NCBI GenBank assembly: GCA_964030785.1
Contig: OZ034971.1
Coordinates: 46,083,504 to 46,147,503 of the forward strand
Reading direction: 5' to 3'
DNA from: Siderastrea siderea
Lineage: Eukaryota > Cnidaria > Anthozoa > Scleractinia > Rhizangiidae
Length of the DNA: 64,000 nt
Both the position numbers and the translations under genes were made by a program. This document shows, piece by piece, positions 36,801-42,717 of this stretch (position 1 is its first letter; every line of letters begins with the position of its first letter). A model generated the notes under the pieces. That model was not told the origin of the DNA. It worked only from the letters and a program-made list of their open reading frames with translations, and did no database searches.

Positions 36801-38821
36801 CAGGTCGATTGCCGGCGGAGGTGGAATTTTTTTTCTTACGCTTTTCACGACCAATAAGAAAGTTAAGTTTAACAGCAATAAAAAACGTAATAATTAAAAA
36901 ATAACCTTCATGCTCTGAAATAAAAAAAAAATAATAAAAAAATACCATTTTAAATTCTTTGTTCAAAAGTAGACATGAGAATAATTCATTCTGCTTTTAA
37001 ACGCTTTGTAACCTAAAAGCTGTGGATGCGGCTCTACCAGAAGAGCACATCGTCCCATTCGGGGCCCTTGTTTTTCGTGTTCTTTTTTCTTGCCGCGGTC
37101 ACTTGCCCGAGACCTCTTGTTTTCGCTTGGCCAAGCAAATTCTCCCTGGAGCTTTTCTTGTTTTTTTTGTTGTTTTTTTTTAATTTCACAACTTCAATAC
37201 GCGTATTTTTAGAAATTAATATGTATCAACTAAAAAAAAAGGTGGAGCTTGCCTAAATCTATATATTATTTTATTTGCCTTACCCACATACTCTACCATA
37301 TTTTTCAACGAAAGCTTTGTCCACCAAAAACATCTGGGTAGGCTGTAAAAAACAAACATGGAATAGTCATGGAAAAGTGCTAAGCGTAGCACAACACAAG
37401 TTTTTCAAATCAATCCAATACCAGTACTATACTTAATATTAACCAATTTACTATGGGTAAATTAATTTGTACTTCAACTGATATAATTACAAATACCTTC
37501 TTGCTGTATTCAGGAAGATTTCCAACAAATGGCCATGGAGCAGGTCCTGGGATACCAAGTTTCTTAAACTCAGAAAAGGGAGCCACAGCATACCTTATAT
37601 CAATAAAAGAGAAACAACATGTTGGTTGAAAAAATGGCGAATGGCTCATCATGCATGGAATCCTGTTCTCTTAACGGGAAAAAAAATTAAGTTACACATC
37701 TTAGATTAAGCACTTACATCAGTCTCTGAGCTCCGAAATTTTATAAATCTTAAAGTTTGGTTCACTTTTCTTTGAGAAGTTCACAATGTCACGTCTTTCA
37801 GTTTTGGTAAGTTAGTGATAGAGGATTATTCGACTTTTGCACATATAAAACGACCAATATATATTTTCTGACAAATAATTAAGCTCATCTTATACTTTTT
37901 TCCGTATGTTACCCTCAAGAACCGACGCGTGTACTGCTTTTCCTACTGGACACTTCATGAATTATGTTTTCAATTAACAATTCTCGAACTTATTTGTGTG
38001 CAGTTGATCCTTTCCGTAAAACTGTATACTTCTTCAAACAGTACCAATAAAAGTTGCGACTTTACTTTGTGCCTTGAAATATTTTGCGTGTAAGCTGAGT
38101 GCCTTTACCTGCCTCTGCAACAGTTCAATACATTCTTTTTGTTTATTCTGATTATTTATCCTCAAGAAGGGTAATCTGCTACACAGCCGTAGGAAATGAT
38201 TTTTCATAATTATTTTATGAAGTGGACTTAAATGAAAGGTTGCAATCAAGAATTCAAAGCTACATGTAAGCTTATGCCGAAAACGCAACATTCCCGTTAC
38301 GCCATTTTCCACAAGCCTTCGCTATACGCGATTCGATTCGCAAAAGGATTACATCTTATACGGATTGTGACACTGCTGAACACTTTACACCAGAAATACC
38401 TCAAATCTGCGGAATTTCTGCAAGCAGAAAGTCAAAGATGACTTCAGAACTGAGTTGGCCGGATCTATATGATACCTGTATTTTTGTCACGGTACGCCCG
38501 GTTAAGACTGCAGCAGCTACACTGTAATTACTGTCTTAGCTTCATGTAAAATCCGAAAGTAGGCAGCTAATCGGTAAGAAGATAAGGCCTTCGCTAAAGG
38601 ACTCCACGCCAACACGTGAATTTGCAAAAGTAAACGAGAAGATCGATCATGCAAAGCCAAGCGAATCGAAGTCACGGGAAGCCAGACGAAGTATCCAGAA
38701 GATTAAAATTCGAGTGTGAAACTTACCAAGCCAGCAGTAAAAGCAAACCCACGAGAAATACAATCCACAGATTTTCAAACGCTGCAAACTTTCTGATGAT
38801 ATCTATCAAAAACTCCATCAT
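6550..38821 (-). CDS. cytochrome P450, CYP3/thromboxane-synthase-like (13 exons)
   Basis: A haem-thiolate mono-oxygenase or isomerase, expected on the ER membrane. Exons (5'->3'): 38821-38727, 37593-37497, 37342-37284, 33809-33707, 33572-33456, 32473-32385, 32153-32014, 24420-24272, 23366-23139, 22116-22028, 21423-21286, 16103-15941, 6627-6550. All junctions are GT-AG and in phase, giving 1545 nt and 514 residues, normal for the CYP3 clan. In-frame TGA immediately precedes the ATG. Visible motifs: hydrophobic anchor about 17-32, proline hinge IPGPAPWPFVGN at 46-57, WxxxR at 139-143, I-helix AGYDTT at 322-327, ExxR at 379-382, PERF-like at 426-435, and [10 protein letters not shown] with haem Cys459. 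The C-terminus (VPLQL...IKIVPRA) resembles thromboxane-A synthase and CYP3A. All key residues are present and no stop interrupts it, so it looks functional. The substrate cannot be told from sequence, since invertebrate CYP3-clan enzymes vary widely. Introns 3, 7, 11 and 12 are swollen by transposons. Confidence 0.93.
7133..7279 (+). repeat. 5' LTR (shortened)
   Basis: 147 bp, from TGTCATGAGAG to GACGTGATA. Its first roughly 120 bases are identical to the 3' LTR, then about 50 bases present in the other LTR are missing. Confidence 0.93.
7311..8145 (+). pseudogene. Gypsy gag with CCHC zinc knuckle (frameshifted)
   Basis: Starts at ATG 7311, 31 bases after the LTR. The first frame runs well to about 7602. 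The matching continuation is then in another frame, beginning inside 7610-7620, consistent with loss of one A in the run at 7601-7606. The second part carries a CCHC knuckle CSKCHKTGHFAVVC (about 8008-8049), preceded by another Cys cluster. The capsid-like part is alpha-helical and charged. Because the break is in an A-run, a base-calling error is as likely as a true mutation. Confidence 0.8.
8130..8358 (+). pseudogene. Gypsy retropepsin domain, cut by insertion
   Basis: Contains the aspartic protease active site IDTGADISVIS near 8192-8224. It reads in a frame different from the end of gag, which may be a programmed gag-pol shift or damage. The frame is broken at 8359 by an inserted tRNA-bearing repeat and resumes after it at 8756. 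Confidence 0.8.
8359..8742 (-). mobile_element. tRNA-bearing retroposed repeat in Gypsy pol
   Basis: Precise insertion bounded by the 13-bp duplication CAAACTGTACTAT (8346-8358 and 8743-8755). The long duplication points to target-primed retroposition. The body contains a tRNA-like segment and two partly duplicated copies of a block running from TAAATGTAAAGAAGATCC to AAAGCCTG (8358-8420 and 8603-8666), plus a triple GCATTCC run. It resembles the repeat at 41565-41935. Confidence 0.8.
8430..8499 (-). other. tRNA-like segment in inserted repeat
   Basis: On the minus strand, A-box-like TAGCTCAATTGGTTAGAGC is followed by a B-box GGTTCGAGTCC, with GGCTTG/CAAGC acceptor pairing. The anticodon stem has a mismatch and U33 is absent, so it is a tRNA-derived promoter module rather than a working tRNA gene. 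Confidence 0.7.
8756..11644 (+). CDS. Gypsy pol: RT, RNase H, integrase
   Basis: Open from 8756 with first ATG at 8822 and stop at 11642-11644; 940 residues from that ATG. Reverse transcriptase: VRICVDLRKLNEAV, LPFGITSAPE, and the catalytic Asp pair in AIQDDIIFYG. RNase H begins at VVSADASSYGLGGVLL. Integrase: zinc-binding HHCC (HIHDGHQGM ... CDFCQ), then the DDE triad in GADLCEH, DNGPQFSS and NGEAES. The C-terminus carries a basic, chromodomain-free tail. RT and integrase catalytic residues are all present, so this part looks recently active. The N-terminal protease part is split off by the 8359-8742 insertion. Confidence 0.93.
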   Translation, partial: VDIYVIQGPCVNNLLSRHAACQMGLVQRIEEITANVFGDIGLMNCEQVKIELTDNAKPYCVNTARKIPFPLLPKVKEELERMLEAGIIEEVTEPTDWCAPMVPVVKPNGKVRICVDLRKLNEAVKRERYIRPTLEDVAPKLAGAKVFSKLDASSGYWQIPLHPESSRLTTFITPSGRFCFRRLPFGITSAPEIFQKRMTNLLKDQEGVAAIQDDIIFYGRTVAEHDARLQGVFETIAKSGLKLNENKCEIRKPKICYFGNVISEDGVSPDPEKVKAIQELTAPKNVQELCQVLGMINYLGKFLPNLSLVISPMIELLKVDSTWNWSHRQKEAFEKVKAIVTTAPVLAFYDVNKPTVVSADASSYGLGGVLLQKHGDQLRPVAFASRTLTDSEKRYAQIEKECLASVWACEKFSRYLCGLESFQLMTDHKLLVPLINHQDLDRVPFRCQRLLMRMMRFKAKAEHVPGKQLVVADTLSRNPLSVPSETSDTDEDVKAYVDAAEMVRPASPEKMERIKHATSSDPQLCHVLNYTVNGWTKYAKDVPEQIRLYHAVRGDLSVADGKIIYRNRLVIPPSLQPEILEHIHDGHQGMTKCRERANMSVWWPGIGRDNQNKVSTCDFCQESLPTQRKEPLIITPLPERAWKKIGADLCEHEGKQFLVVIDYYSRFPEIAFMSSTTSDAVINKLKDIFVRWGVPDEIVGDNGPQFSSEQFRKFSQEYDFKHTTTSPYYPHANGEAESGVRIAKKILRQRDPFLALMSYRATPHTATGVSPCYLIMGREIRTLLPTLESNLKPVLPNHEAVTRKDEKSKSAYRQYFDRRHGVRTLPDLQPGDSVRVKLDQQKGWKTPGKVIARSTAPRSYIIQTPFSVVRRNRRHLCTVTSPGRFKMSDEQDLDLEPESQAEGSGSESPHAEREEPPQILKPCKVTPTVHSSPNTQFSSPQPEVRTSSGRVVRKPARFRDFV
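11758..12111 (+). CDS. paired-type HTH N-terminus of Tc1-like transposase (truncated)
   Basis: 117-codon frame whose second half reads RPLHKETRRRIIDRYLTGEG and AARATPGAIYRIIRHHETF, the double helix-turn-helix DNA-binding pattern of Tc1/paired-type transposases. It stops at 12111; weak similarity in a shifted frame continues to about 12200 and is then cut by the MITE. The catalytic domain is absent, so this would be at most a DNA-binding fragment. Confidence 0.55.
   Translation: MGIRLVFLEIQRGISKIERRFRICHRFFEMFRPGYVNALGWKNRPCRPLHKETRRRIIDRYLTGEGPKAISTAARATPGAIYRIIRHHETFSTCEAFSQGGRSYPSKLSDDVACGIY
12207..12636. mobile_element. long-armed foldback MITE
   Basis: Two arms of roughly 190 bp (from AAAGCGTAAT inward; complement ending ATTACGCTTT) mirror each other around a short spacer near 12402-12445. 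No coding capacity. No clear target duplication seen. Confidence 0.8.
12637..15195. other. Tc1-like element interior without recognised genes
   Basis: AT-rich with scattered short frames. A 199-codon minus frame (13467-14066) and a short plus frame near 14277-14441 are open but match nothing I know. GC-rich palindrome GCGGGCCCCGGCCCGC near 13069 is the only notable local structure. Confidence 0.4.
15311..15323 (+). other. polypurine tract of the Gypsy element
   Basis: CAAAGGAGGGAGA directly precedes the 3' LTR, the expected site of plus-strand priming. Confidence 0.85.
15324..15520 (+). repeat. 3' LTR (complete)
   Basis: 197 bp, TGTCATGAG to GACGTGATA, followed by the GTTAC duplication. Contains AATTAAATAATA, a possible polyadenylation context, in the part missing from the 5' LTR. 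Confidence 0.95.
15526..15940. other. P450 intron 12, right flank of the Gypsy element
   Basis: Original intron sequence between the Gypsy element and exon 12. No repeat or gene recognised. Confidence 0.5.
15941..16103 (-). CDS. P450 exon 12 (haem-binding loop)
   Basis: Encodes [20 protein letters not shown] with the thiolate Cys, then helix L. I end it at GAG before GTGAAG, because reading on gives a non-P450 tail to 15848 while the exon at 6550-6627 restores the expected C-terminus. Confidence 0.93.
16147..20788. mobile_element. 4.6-kb element with very long inverted arms in P450 intron 11
   Basis: The left arm (about 16147-17111) and right arm (about 19968-20788) are inverted, diverged copies starting TTTAAGAGC...CTTTCAG and ending CTGAAAG...GCTCTTAAA. 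Shared landmarks include CTTTACTGGGGC and AAAGCGCTT blocks. The 2.9-kb interior has open frames (for example 17210-17659 plus, 149 codons) that match no transposase I know. The family is unknown and it may be a foldback transposon. Confidence 0.75.
18381..18464. repeat. short foldback inside the 4.6-kb element
   Basis: TCAACTTGAGCAGTTGAAAA and its complement TTTTCAACTGCTCAAGTTGA lie about 34 bases apart, forming a stem of about 25 bp. Confidence 0.75.
20789..21285. other. remaining P450 intron 11 sequence
   Basis: AT-rich intron sequence between the long-armed element and exon 11. It contains a short direct repetition of ATAAACCAGATCCTT (about 20806 and 20882). Nothing else seen. Confidence 0.45.
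21286..21423 (-). CDS. P450 exon 11 (PERF region)
   Basis: Encodes HRDPEYWPDPEKFDPDR, the PERF-like segment that locks the K-helix ExxR pair. Acceptor CCTTCAG, donor GTACGA. Confidence 0.95.
21700..21935. repeat. interspersed repeat shared with 37045-37165
   Basis: GC-rich block with T and C/G homopolymers in P450 intron 10. The part GTTTTCGCTCGGCCAAACAAA resembles the block near 37125-37140 in intron 3, as does the GGTGGTCGG/GCGGTCAC run before it. Probably a dispersed non-autonomous element; ends not found. Confidence 0.4.
22028..22116 (-). CDS. P450 exon 10 (K-helix ExxR)
   Basis: Encodes YLEMVTCEALRLYTPSVR with the invariant ExxR pair. The terminal Arg codon is split with exon 11. Confidence 0.95.
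22487..22745. repeat. MITE-like repeat starting CAGTCGAACCTCCC
   Basis: In P450 intron 9. TACAGTCGAACCTCCCTG, with runs alternating AACCTCTC/AACCACC, resembles a Tc1/mariner-type MITE end known across invertebrates. The right end is not resolved. Confidence 0.35.
22815..22857. repeat. (AAT)n microsatellite
   Basis: About 14 ATA repeats followed by a T-run, in P450 intron 9. Confidence 0.95.
23139..23366 (-). CDS. P450 exon 9 (I-helix)
   Basis: Seventy-six codons containing the oxygen-activation motif AGYDTT inside ITFILAGYDTTSNTLAY. Acceptor TTTTTGCAG and donor GTGAGT are strong. Confidence 0.96.
23557..23744. mobile_element. foldback MITE in P450 intron 8
   Basis: Arms of about 80 bp (TAATACACCTTATTCCAAAA inward; complement ending near 23744) mirror each other around a short loop. 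No coding potential. Confidence 0.8.
24272..24420 (-). CDS. P450 exon 8
   Basis: Encodes VFPFLKPVLQFVAGALIQAG and the helix G region to QLRRQTGASQ. The acceptor TTGGTTGTAG lies only about 31 bases from a long TCA/TGA microsatellite. Confidence 0.9.
24452..24516. repeat. (TCA)n microsatellite beside P450 exon 8
   Basis: About 21 TCA units. On the gene's strand this reads (TGA)n and ends about 31 bases before the exon 8 acceptor, taking the place of a normal pyrimidine tract. Confidence 0.95.
24794..24822. repeat. (TTA)n microsatellite
   Basis: About nine ATT units in P450 intron 7. Confidence 0.9.
24925..25151. mobile_element. foldback MITE in P450 intron 7
   Basis: Left end TAGACTGTTTACA and an inner block CGTACGCTTACTCCA are mirrored at the right (TGGAGTAAGCGTACG, TGTAAACAGTCTA), giving an imperfect stem of about 70 bp. 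Confidence 0.8.
25418..25701. mobile_element. foldback MITE flanked by AT-rich repeat
   Basis: TATAATACAAGAGAGGATGA at the left is mirrored by CCTCTCTTGTATTATA at the right, with an inner pair CGAATCCCCG/CGGGGATTC. Stem about 40 bp. The right end abuts an (AAT)n run. Confidence 0.8.
25702..25763. repeat. (AAT)n-rich microsatellite
   Basis: Imperfect AAT repeats with AAC and ATG interruptions. Confidence 0.85.
25797..26409 (+). pseudogene. Penelope-like retroelement fragment (RT C-terminal region)
   Basis: Reads CDYINSQQRNIKFTMEKE, then QLPFLDVLI and KLGLIRTLVDRAFKINNTW, the conserved tail of Penelope-like reverse transcriptases before the linker to the GIY-YIG nuclease. The frame is open to 26300, then shifts in an A-run near 26277-26284 and continues as LDIRLVFTSYKLKD to a stop near 26409. 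It is 5'-truncated and lacks the nuclease, so it is a dead fragment. It lies in P450 intron 7 on the opposite strand. Confidence 0.8.
26410..29421. other. P450 intron 7, no feature recognised
   Basis: Three kilobases of AT-rich intron sequence with only short frames. An inverted pair around CTGCTTGCTTTTCAC (28229) and GTGAAAAGCAGG (28302) is the only structure noted. Confidence 0.5.
29425..29665. mobile_element. PIF/Harbinger-like MITE
   Basis: Terminal inverted repeats GGCCTAGTTTATACGTCG flanked by the 3-bp duplication TTA (29422-29424, 29666-29668), the PIF/Harbinger target type. The interior is rich in repeated GAATTTAATTC palindromes and an ACGTTTTA-type stem. Confidence 0.85.
29669..32013. 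other. P450 intron 7 remainder, no feature recognised
   Basis: AT-rich intron sequence up to exon 7. No exon-like or repeat structure could be supported. Confidence 0.5.
32014..32153 (-). CDS. P450 exon 7
   Basis: Encodes YGKFTMEVILATAFGIQ, the E-helix signature region. The donor is taken at GTAAGT (32013) because it leaves one base that joins the next exon to give a continuous frame; an earlier GT near 32038 would break the phase. Confidence 0.9.
32385..32473 (-). CDS. P450 exon 6
   Basis: Encodes IAPLVHQSCDTLSKKLEKYA and following residues up to VDMWR. The split Arg codon is completed by exon 7. Donor GTGAGA. Confidence 0.92.
32474..33455. other. P450 intron 5, no feature recognised
   Basis: Just under 1 kb between exons 5 and 6. 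No mobile element ends or coding frames were found. Confidence 0.5.
33456..33572 (-). CDS. P450 exon 5 (C-helix)
   Basis: Thirty-nine codons in phase 0, containing DEDWKRIR with the haem-propionate-contacting Trp and Arg of the C-helix (WxxxR), then the TPTFTARKLKQ stretch typical of the CYP3 clan. Confidence 0.94.
33707..33809 (-). CDS. P450 exon 4
   Basis: Encodes the IYMGRTPVYLISDADLLKQI stretch and ends in a FVNRPVA-like sequence. It matches the B-helix region, and phases on both sides agree. Donor is GTAAGT. Confidence 0.92.
34131..34649. mobile_element. piggyBac-like MITE (TTAA target)
   Basis: Ends GGACGTTCGTGC / GCGAACGTCC are flanked by TTAA on both sides (34127-34130, 34650-34653). 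No coding content. In P450 intron 3. Ends resemble those at 60762-61154. Confidence 0.82.
34950..35110. repeat. dispersed repeat also present near 42905-43090
   Basis: The block TTGTCTTTTTGGTGGAAGGC followed by GAAAAGTTCAAGTTA, and the upstream GAAATCGCATG segment, recur near 43050-43085 and 42930. Element ends not determined. Confidence 0.55.
35135..35340. repeat. three-copy dispersed repeat, copy 1
   Basis: Contains CAGCATTTGGCAGCGGTCCT and ACAACCATGGTTTTTGCAGC. Adjacent to copy 2 in direct orientation, in P450 intron 3. Frames on both strands stay open across parts of it, but no domain is recognisable. Confidence 0.75.
35345..35520. repeat. three-copy dispersed repeat, copy 2
   Basis: Same landmarks as copy 1 (GCAGCATTTGGCAATGG, ACAACCATGGTTTTTGTAGC) about 208 bp further on, with moderate divergence. 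Confidence 0.75.
35521..36150. other. P450 intron 3 segment, nothing recognised
   Basis: AT-rich intron sequence between repeats. No supported feature. Confidence 0.45.
36151..36440 (+). mobile_element. tRNA-derived SINE
   Basis: The head GGGAGTGCAGTGGTGTAGTG and following bases are tRNA-like (A-box-type). The body has CCTGCGATGGACCACCATCC and CATCCAGAGG, reminiscent of conserved 3' domains of tRNA-derived SINEs in animals. No poly-A or duplication was resolved. Confidence 0.6.
36540..36710. repeat. three-copy dispersed repeat, copy 3
   Basis: Same direct orientation as copies 1 and 2: GCAGCATTTGGCAGTGGCCC and ACAACCATGGTTTTCGC. Confidence 0.75.
36711..37283. other. P450 intron 3 segment with homopolymer runs
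   Basis: Contains A- and T-runs and, at 37045-37165, a block related to the repeat at 21700-21935. No coding feature. Confidence 0.4.
37284..37342 (-). CDS. P450 exon 3
   Basis: Short 59-nt exon encoding PTQMFLVDKAFVEKYGRVCG, the KYG region before helix B in CYP3-type enzymes. Flanked by TTTTTTACAG and GTAAGG. Confidence 0.9.
37497..37593 (-). CDS. P450 exon 2 (proline-rich hinge)
   Basis: Encodes LGIPGPAPWPFVGNLPEYSK, the hinge that follows the anchor in microsomal P450s. Acceptor ATATAAG, donor GTATTT. Confidence 0.92.
37594..38726. other. P450 intron 1, nothing recognised
   Basis: 1.1 kb of intron sequence without recognised repeats or exons. Confidence 0.5.
38727..38821 (-). CDS. P450 exon 1 (membrane anchor)
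   Basis: Starts with two adjacent ATG codons. The first is taken because TGA lies directly upstream in frame, though either could serve. Encodes 31 codons plus two bases and includes the leucine-rich anchor WIVFLVGLLLLLA. Donor is GTAAGT. Confidence 0.9.
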
Positions 38822-38989
38822 TCAACTCCGACCGACGACCGTGATTATTACTGAACTGCGTTGAGCCACCAGGCAATGTTATCGATAAATCGTTCCCAAA
38901 AGTGGCGATAGATGTATGTATGATGTGGTGTGGTTCGACACCTGATAGGCACTCTTTATCAGGCTTTACTCCAAATCTCAGGAAAGTTC

Positions 38990-39140
38990 TTGACTCTGAT
39001 GATGACTTCCGCTCAGGTTGTCGAAACGTCAGTCAATGTCATCACAAACAGTCCTTCTCAGAACTACACTCACACGGGCGATCATGCTTTATCTACTTAT
39101 GACATGACTCCTGGGTTCAAACCAATTACAGTAATAATTA
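38990..39140 (+). repeat. Penelope-like 3'-end fragment, possible ribozyme relic
   Basis: Contains CTCTGATGATGACTTCCGC ... GGTTGTCGAAACGTC. CTGATGA followed some 20 bases later by GAAAC is the hammerhead core order seen in Penelope-like elements, and the downstream text (ACTCCTGGGTTCAAACC) also occurs in such tails. The internal stem is weak and no GUC cleavage side was found, so it is probably decayed. Confidence 0.4.
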
Positions 39141-39323
39141 TTCTTTGTAATAATGGTGGGCCACCACACAGCTCATAGGACCCCCCATAGGATTAACAGC
39201 TGCGTGGCAACAAGGTCCAGTGACTGATTACGAAGTTCTAAAGAGCTGCGAGATACCTGGGGCATTGGTAACTACATAGTGATCGCGAAAAATGGAAAGT
39301 GTATCAATTATTTTCGCTGCTGT

Positions 39324-39955
39324 CCCACGTATCACGCAGCTTTTTAGATTCTCTTATTTTACTAGAGCACCATTACGTGGTGGAATGGTGACAACATATC
39401 AATCACGAAAAAGAGAAAGGGTATCGATTATGTTCCTTGCTGGCACGTGTTTCACTTTAGCCCCACGTATCACGCAGCTTAGAAACTATAATTTCTTTAG
39501 CTTACTATTGTGTGTTCGGCACCTCGCAGCTCATAGAACGCCTCGCAGGATTAGCTGAGTAAACAACAAACCAAGGATACACAACCAAGAGATTGAAACA
39601 ATGACGCCAAGCCCTGAAAACACTACAGTTGCGTGGTAACATGTCGAAACATGGTCAGATTAAATTACAGGTTCTAAGAAGCTGCCTGACACCTGACACT
39701 TGGACGGGGCGAATTTTGGGTTCAAACGCGATCTTCATAAACCAATAAATTACATGTCTAACTATCGGATAAAAACCTTACAGTAATTTGTCATAAACCG
39801 TTAAAGTAAATAAAGCTGCCGCAAATAAACGCTTTGCTGCTCACGCAACAGTGAGGACGAGATCATAAACGTTCAGCCCACCAAGCAGCTCTTAGAACGC
39901 CTCATAAGATTAAATGCTGTGTGATAGCAAAGTCCAATGGAATTAGAGCGGTAAA
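39324..39955. repeat. duplicated 0.6-kb block, copy 1
   Basis: Begins around CACGTATCACGCAGC and runs to GTGTGATAGCAAAGTCC. It is repeated in direct orientation about 1.3 kb downstream. Contains inverted pieces of GTGAGGACGAGATC that fold with 39985-40000. Confidence 0.8.
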
Positions 39956-39984
39956 GAGCTGCGTGATAGTACTGAACGTTTACG

Positions 39985-40110
39985 ATCTCGTCCTCACTGC
40001 TGCGTGAAAATTTAAGTCCGAAAGAATCCGAACAGGTCAACCTGGGTTAGCTCACACAGATATTCCTTCCAAAGGCCTTAAAGGAAACTGTTCGGATTCT
40101 TTGGCTGAAA
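39985..40110. repeat. single unit related to the 118-bp array
   Basis: AAAGAATCCGAACAGGTCAA and TTAGCTCACACAGATATT match the array unit at 61551-62250. It ends in an inverted copy CTGTTCGGATTCTTT. Confidence 0.7.
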
Positions 40111-40626
40111 TGTAACTCGCAGCAGTAAAGACGAGATAATGAACAAGAATAAACGATAATAAACGTTTTAGTGTATGACCTGCTCCACCCCATCATATCT
40201 CTCATTACAGTTTGTGAAAAGAGGGGAAGAAAGTGGACGCGTTACTTAAAGTTCACAGCTTCTATAAATTCCTTTTTTTTAAGACCAAGACAAGACACAG
40301 GACCTTTTTCTACCGAAATGTCATTGCATGGATTAGTGTTTTAAAATGATTCCCTCAAGCTAAGCGACTCTGTTGCTGCTTTCAAACGCAAATTAAGAGC
40401 TTATTTCTCCTGGCTGCGTTGTTATCAATTAGCCCCCAGTCAATTTAACTTGTTTGTCTTATCATTATTGCTATTTTATTGTGCCTCATTGTAAGTTTCT
40501 AGATTACTGCGTGGTGCGCTGAACGTTTATGATTTCGTCCTCACTGTTGCATGCGAAGCAAAGCTTTTAATTGCAGGTATCATGAAGCACTTTAGAACCT
40601 GTACTTTCATCTTGACTTCTTTCGTC

Positions 40627-41251
40627 TCACGTATCACGCAGCTCTTTAGATTCTCTTATTTCACTGGAGCACCATTACGTGGTGGAATGGTAACAACATA
40701 TCAATCACGAAAAAGAGGAGGTGTACGATTATGTTCCCTGCTGGCACGTTTTTCACTTTTACCTCACGAATCACGCAGCTCTTTAGAATCTCTAATTTCA
40801 TTGGGCCACTATTGTGCGGTGGGCACCACGCAGCTCATACATGTACAACGCCTCACATGATTAGCTGAGTAAACAACAAACCAAGGAAAAGGAAGCAACA
40901 GATTGAAACAATGACGCCTAGCCCAGAAAATATTACAGTTGCGTGGCATCAAGGTCAGATTAAGTTGCAGGTTCTGCAGAGCTGCCTGACGCCGGGAAGG
41001 GGCACATTTTTAACGGGGTCAAAAGCGTTATCCCTATATGTCAATAAATTACATGTTTAATTATGAGATAAAAACCTTACTTGTCATAGACCGTTAAAGT
41101 AAATAAAGCTGCCCAAATAAACGCTTTGCTGCTCATGCACGCAACAGTGAGGACGAGATCATAAACGTTAAGCCCACCATACAACTCTTAGAACGCCTCA
41201 TAAGAATAAATGCTGTGTGATAGCAAAGTCCAATGAAATTGAAGCGTTAAA
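40627..41251. repeat. duplicated 0.6-kb block, copy 2
   Basis: Shares with copy 1 GCACCATTACGTGGTGGAAT, AAACAACAAACCAAGGA and GCAACAGTGAGGACGAGATC in the same order, with scattered substitutions and indels. Confidence 0.8.
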
Positions 41252-41390
41252 TGGGGCGCCGTTTTTAAATTTATTATTTAGCAGAAATTGTGTTGTTTTT
41301 TTCCTGATTTATAAATAATGAGTAAAGTTAATGCAGTTGTTTATAAAAAATGAAAACTGCCTATTAGTTGATATATAAAGCTTTTCCCAT

Positions 41391-41515
41391 GTCAATTATT
41401 TATAAATAATGCATTTCGCTTGTCATTATTTATAAATAATGCATTTTGCTTAAGTCATTATTTATAAATAATGCATTTTTTTAAAGTCATTATTTAATAT
41501 AAATAACGGATTTGC
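41391..41515. repeat. ~31-bp tandem repeat
   Basis: About four units of TCATTATTTATAAATAATGC followed by ATTTTGCTT-like spacer. Single related units recur near 41985 and, inverted, near 42705. Confidence 0.85.
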
Positions 41516-41564
41516 ATCGCGCCGTGTAAATTTATTGAAATTATGAATATATATGAATATCATA

Positions 41565-41935
41565 TACTTGAACTGCGGGATGAAGAATAAAATTTAAAGA
41601 AGATCATCGCAGTTATGACACAATTTATGTAGTTGCGAGAATAAACGGGATTTGAACCCTTGACTTCCGCGATACCCTTGCAGCGCTCTAACCAATTGAG
41701 CTAACAAGTCAACTGGGAGCTGTTCATTGAGTCAGTTCGTTATAAGCCCGTGAAGGATGAAGATGAAATGATGAAATGATGAATATATATGTCACCTAAA
41801 TTGGTTAGAGCGCTGCACCGGTATCGCAGAGGTCAAGGGTTCGAATCCCGTACAAGCCTGAATTTTTTTCAGGCTGTCTTCTCGCAACTGCATAAGTTGT
41901 GTCATAACTGCGATGATCTTCTTTACATTTCATTG
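41565..41935. mobile_element. repeat with two inverted tRNA-like modules
   Basis: A tRNA-like module on the minus strand (about 41643-41706) faces one on the plus strand (about 41797-41860). Both have TTGGTTAGAGCGCTGCA-type A-boxes and GGGTTCRAATCCC-type B-boxes. Flanks mirror each other (AAGAAGATCATCGCAGTTAT, ATAACTGCGATGATCTTCTT). Same family as the insertion at 8359-8742. Confidence 0.75.
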
Positions 41936-41982
41936 CAAGTTTATTATTTATATATAATGGGTTTGCACCACGCTATAAAGCT

Positions 41983-42717
41983 ATTATTTATAAATAATGG
42001 ATTTGCATTGCGCCAAGTGTAAACATATTACCGGTATTTATGTATCGGTAAATTTACATAAATAAATTAGCATTTTTTTGGCCATTTACCCAGCCTCAGG
42101 GAGGACCAGTAAGTGCCCAGTGAAATAACAATGTGACTCATTCGCCTTTAAATTAATGACCTTACTCTTGGCGAACCCTTAGAGCCTCAATGTGTCCCAG
42201 TGATGCTTGCAGTCGACTCTACTGCAAATCCACATCCACATCCGCACTGCCACAAGCCAACAGGGAAGCTTAATAAAATATACTATACTAAACTCGTTTC
42301 CCGACCGCTGGTCTCGTTAAACAAATTGACGTCACGGATAAGCGGCCAGGCTGCTCAGTATGATTCAAAATGGCGGGGCGCGCAGTGTTGAATTTTGGCC
42401 CTCTTTGGAGAGGAATTTCAGTGGGATCGGATGCACTTTAGAAGCTAAAACCACGGTCAGTAACTCAACTTAGTGTCATCTTTTTATTGGCTATTTCAAA
42501 AAATACACCGTTTCTGGAGTGACCTTCTCCTTTAAAGGCGAATGAGTCACATTTTTATTTCAATGGGCACTTACCGGTCCTCCCTGAGGCAGGGTGGTAC
42601 TCAATGCTTCTCTAACGTTTCTAGAAATGGCCAAAAAAGTGCAAATTTATTTATGTAAAATAACCGATATGTAAATAGTAAATTTACACCTGGCGCAATG
42701 CAAAGCCATTATTTATA
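41983..42717. mobile_element. inverted-repeat element with ~170-bp arms
   Basis: Left arm 41983-42153 and right arm 42531-42717 mirror each other: TTTGCATTGCGCCA and TGGCGCAATGCAAA, CCAGCCTCAGGGAGGACC and GGTCCTCCCTGAGG. The interior is unique and non-coding. Confidence 0.8.
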
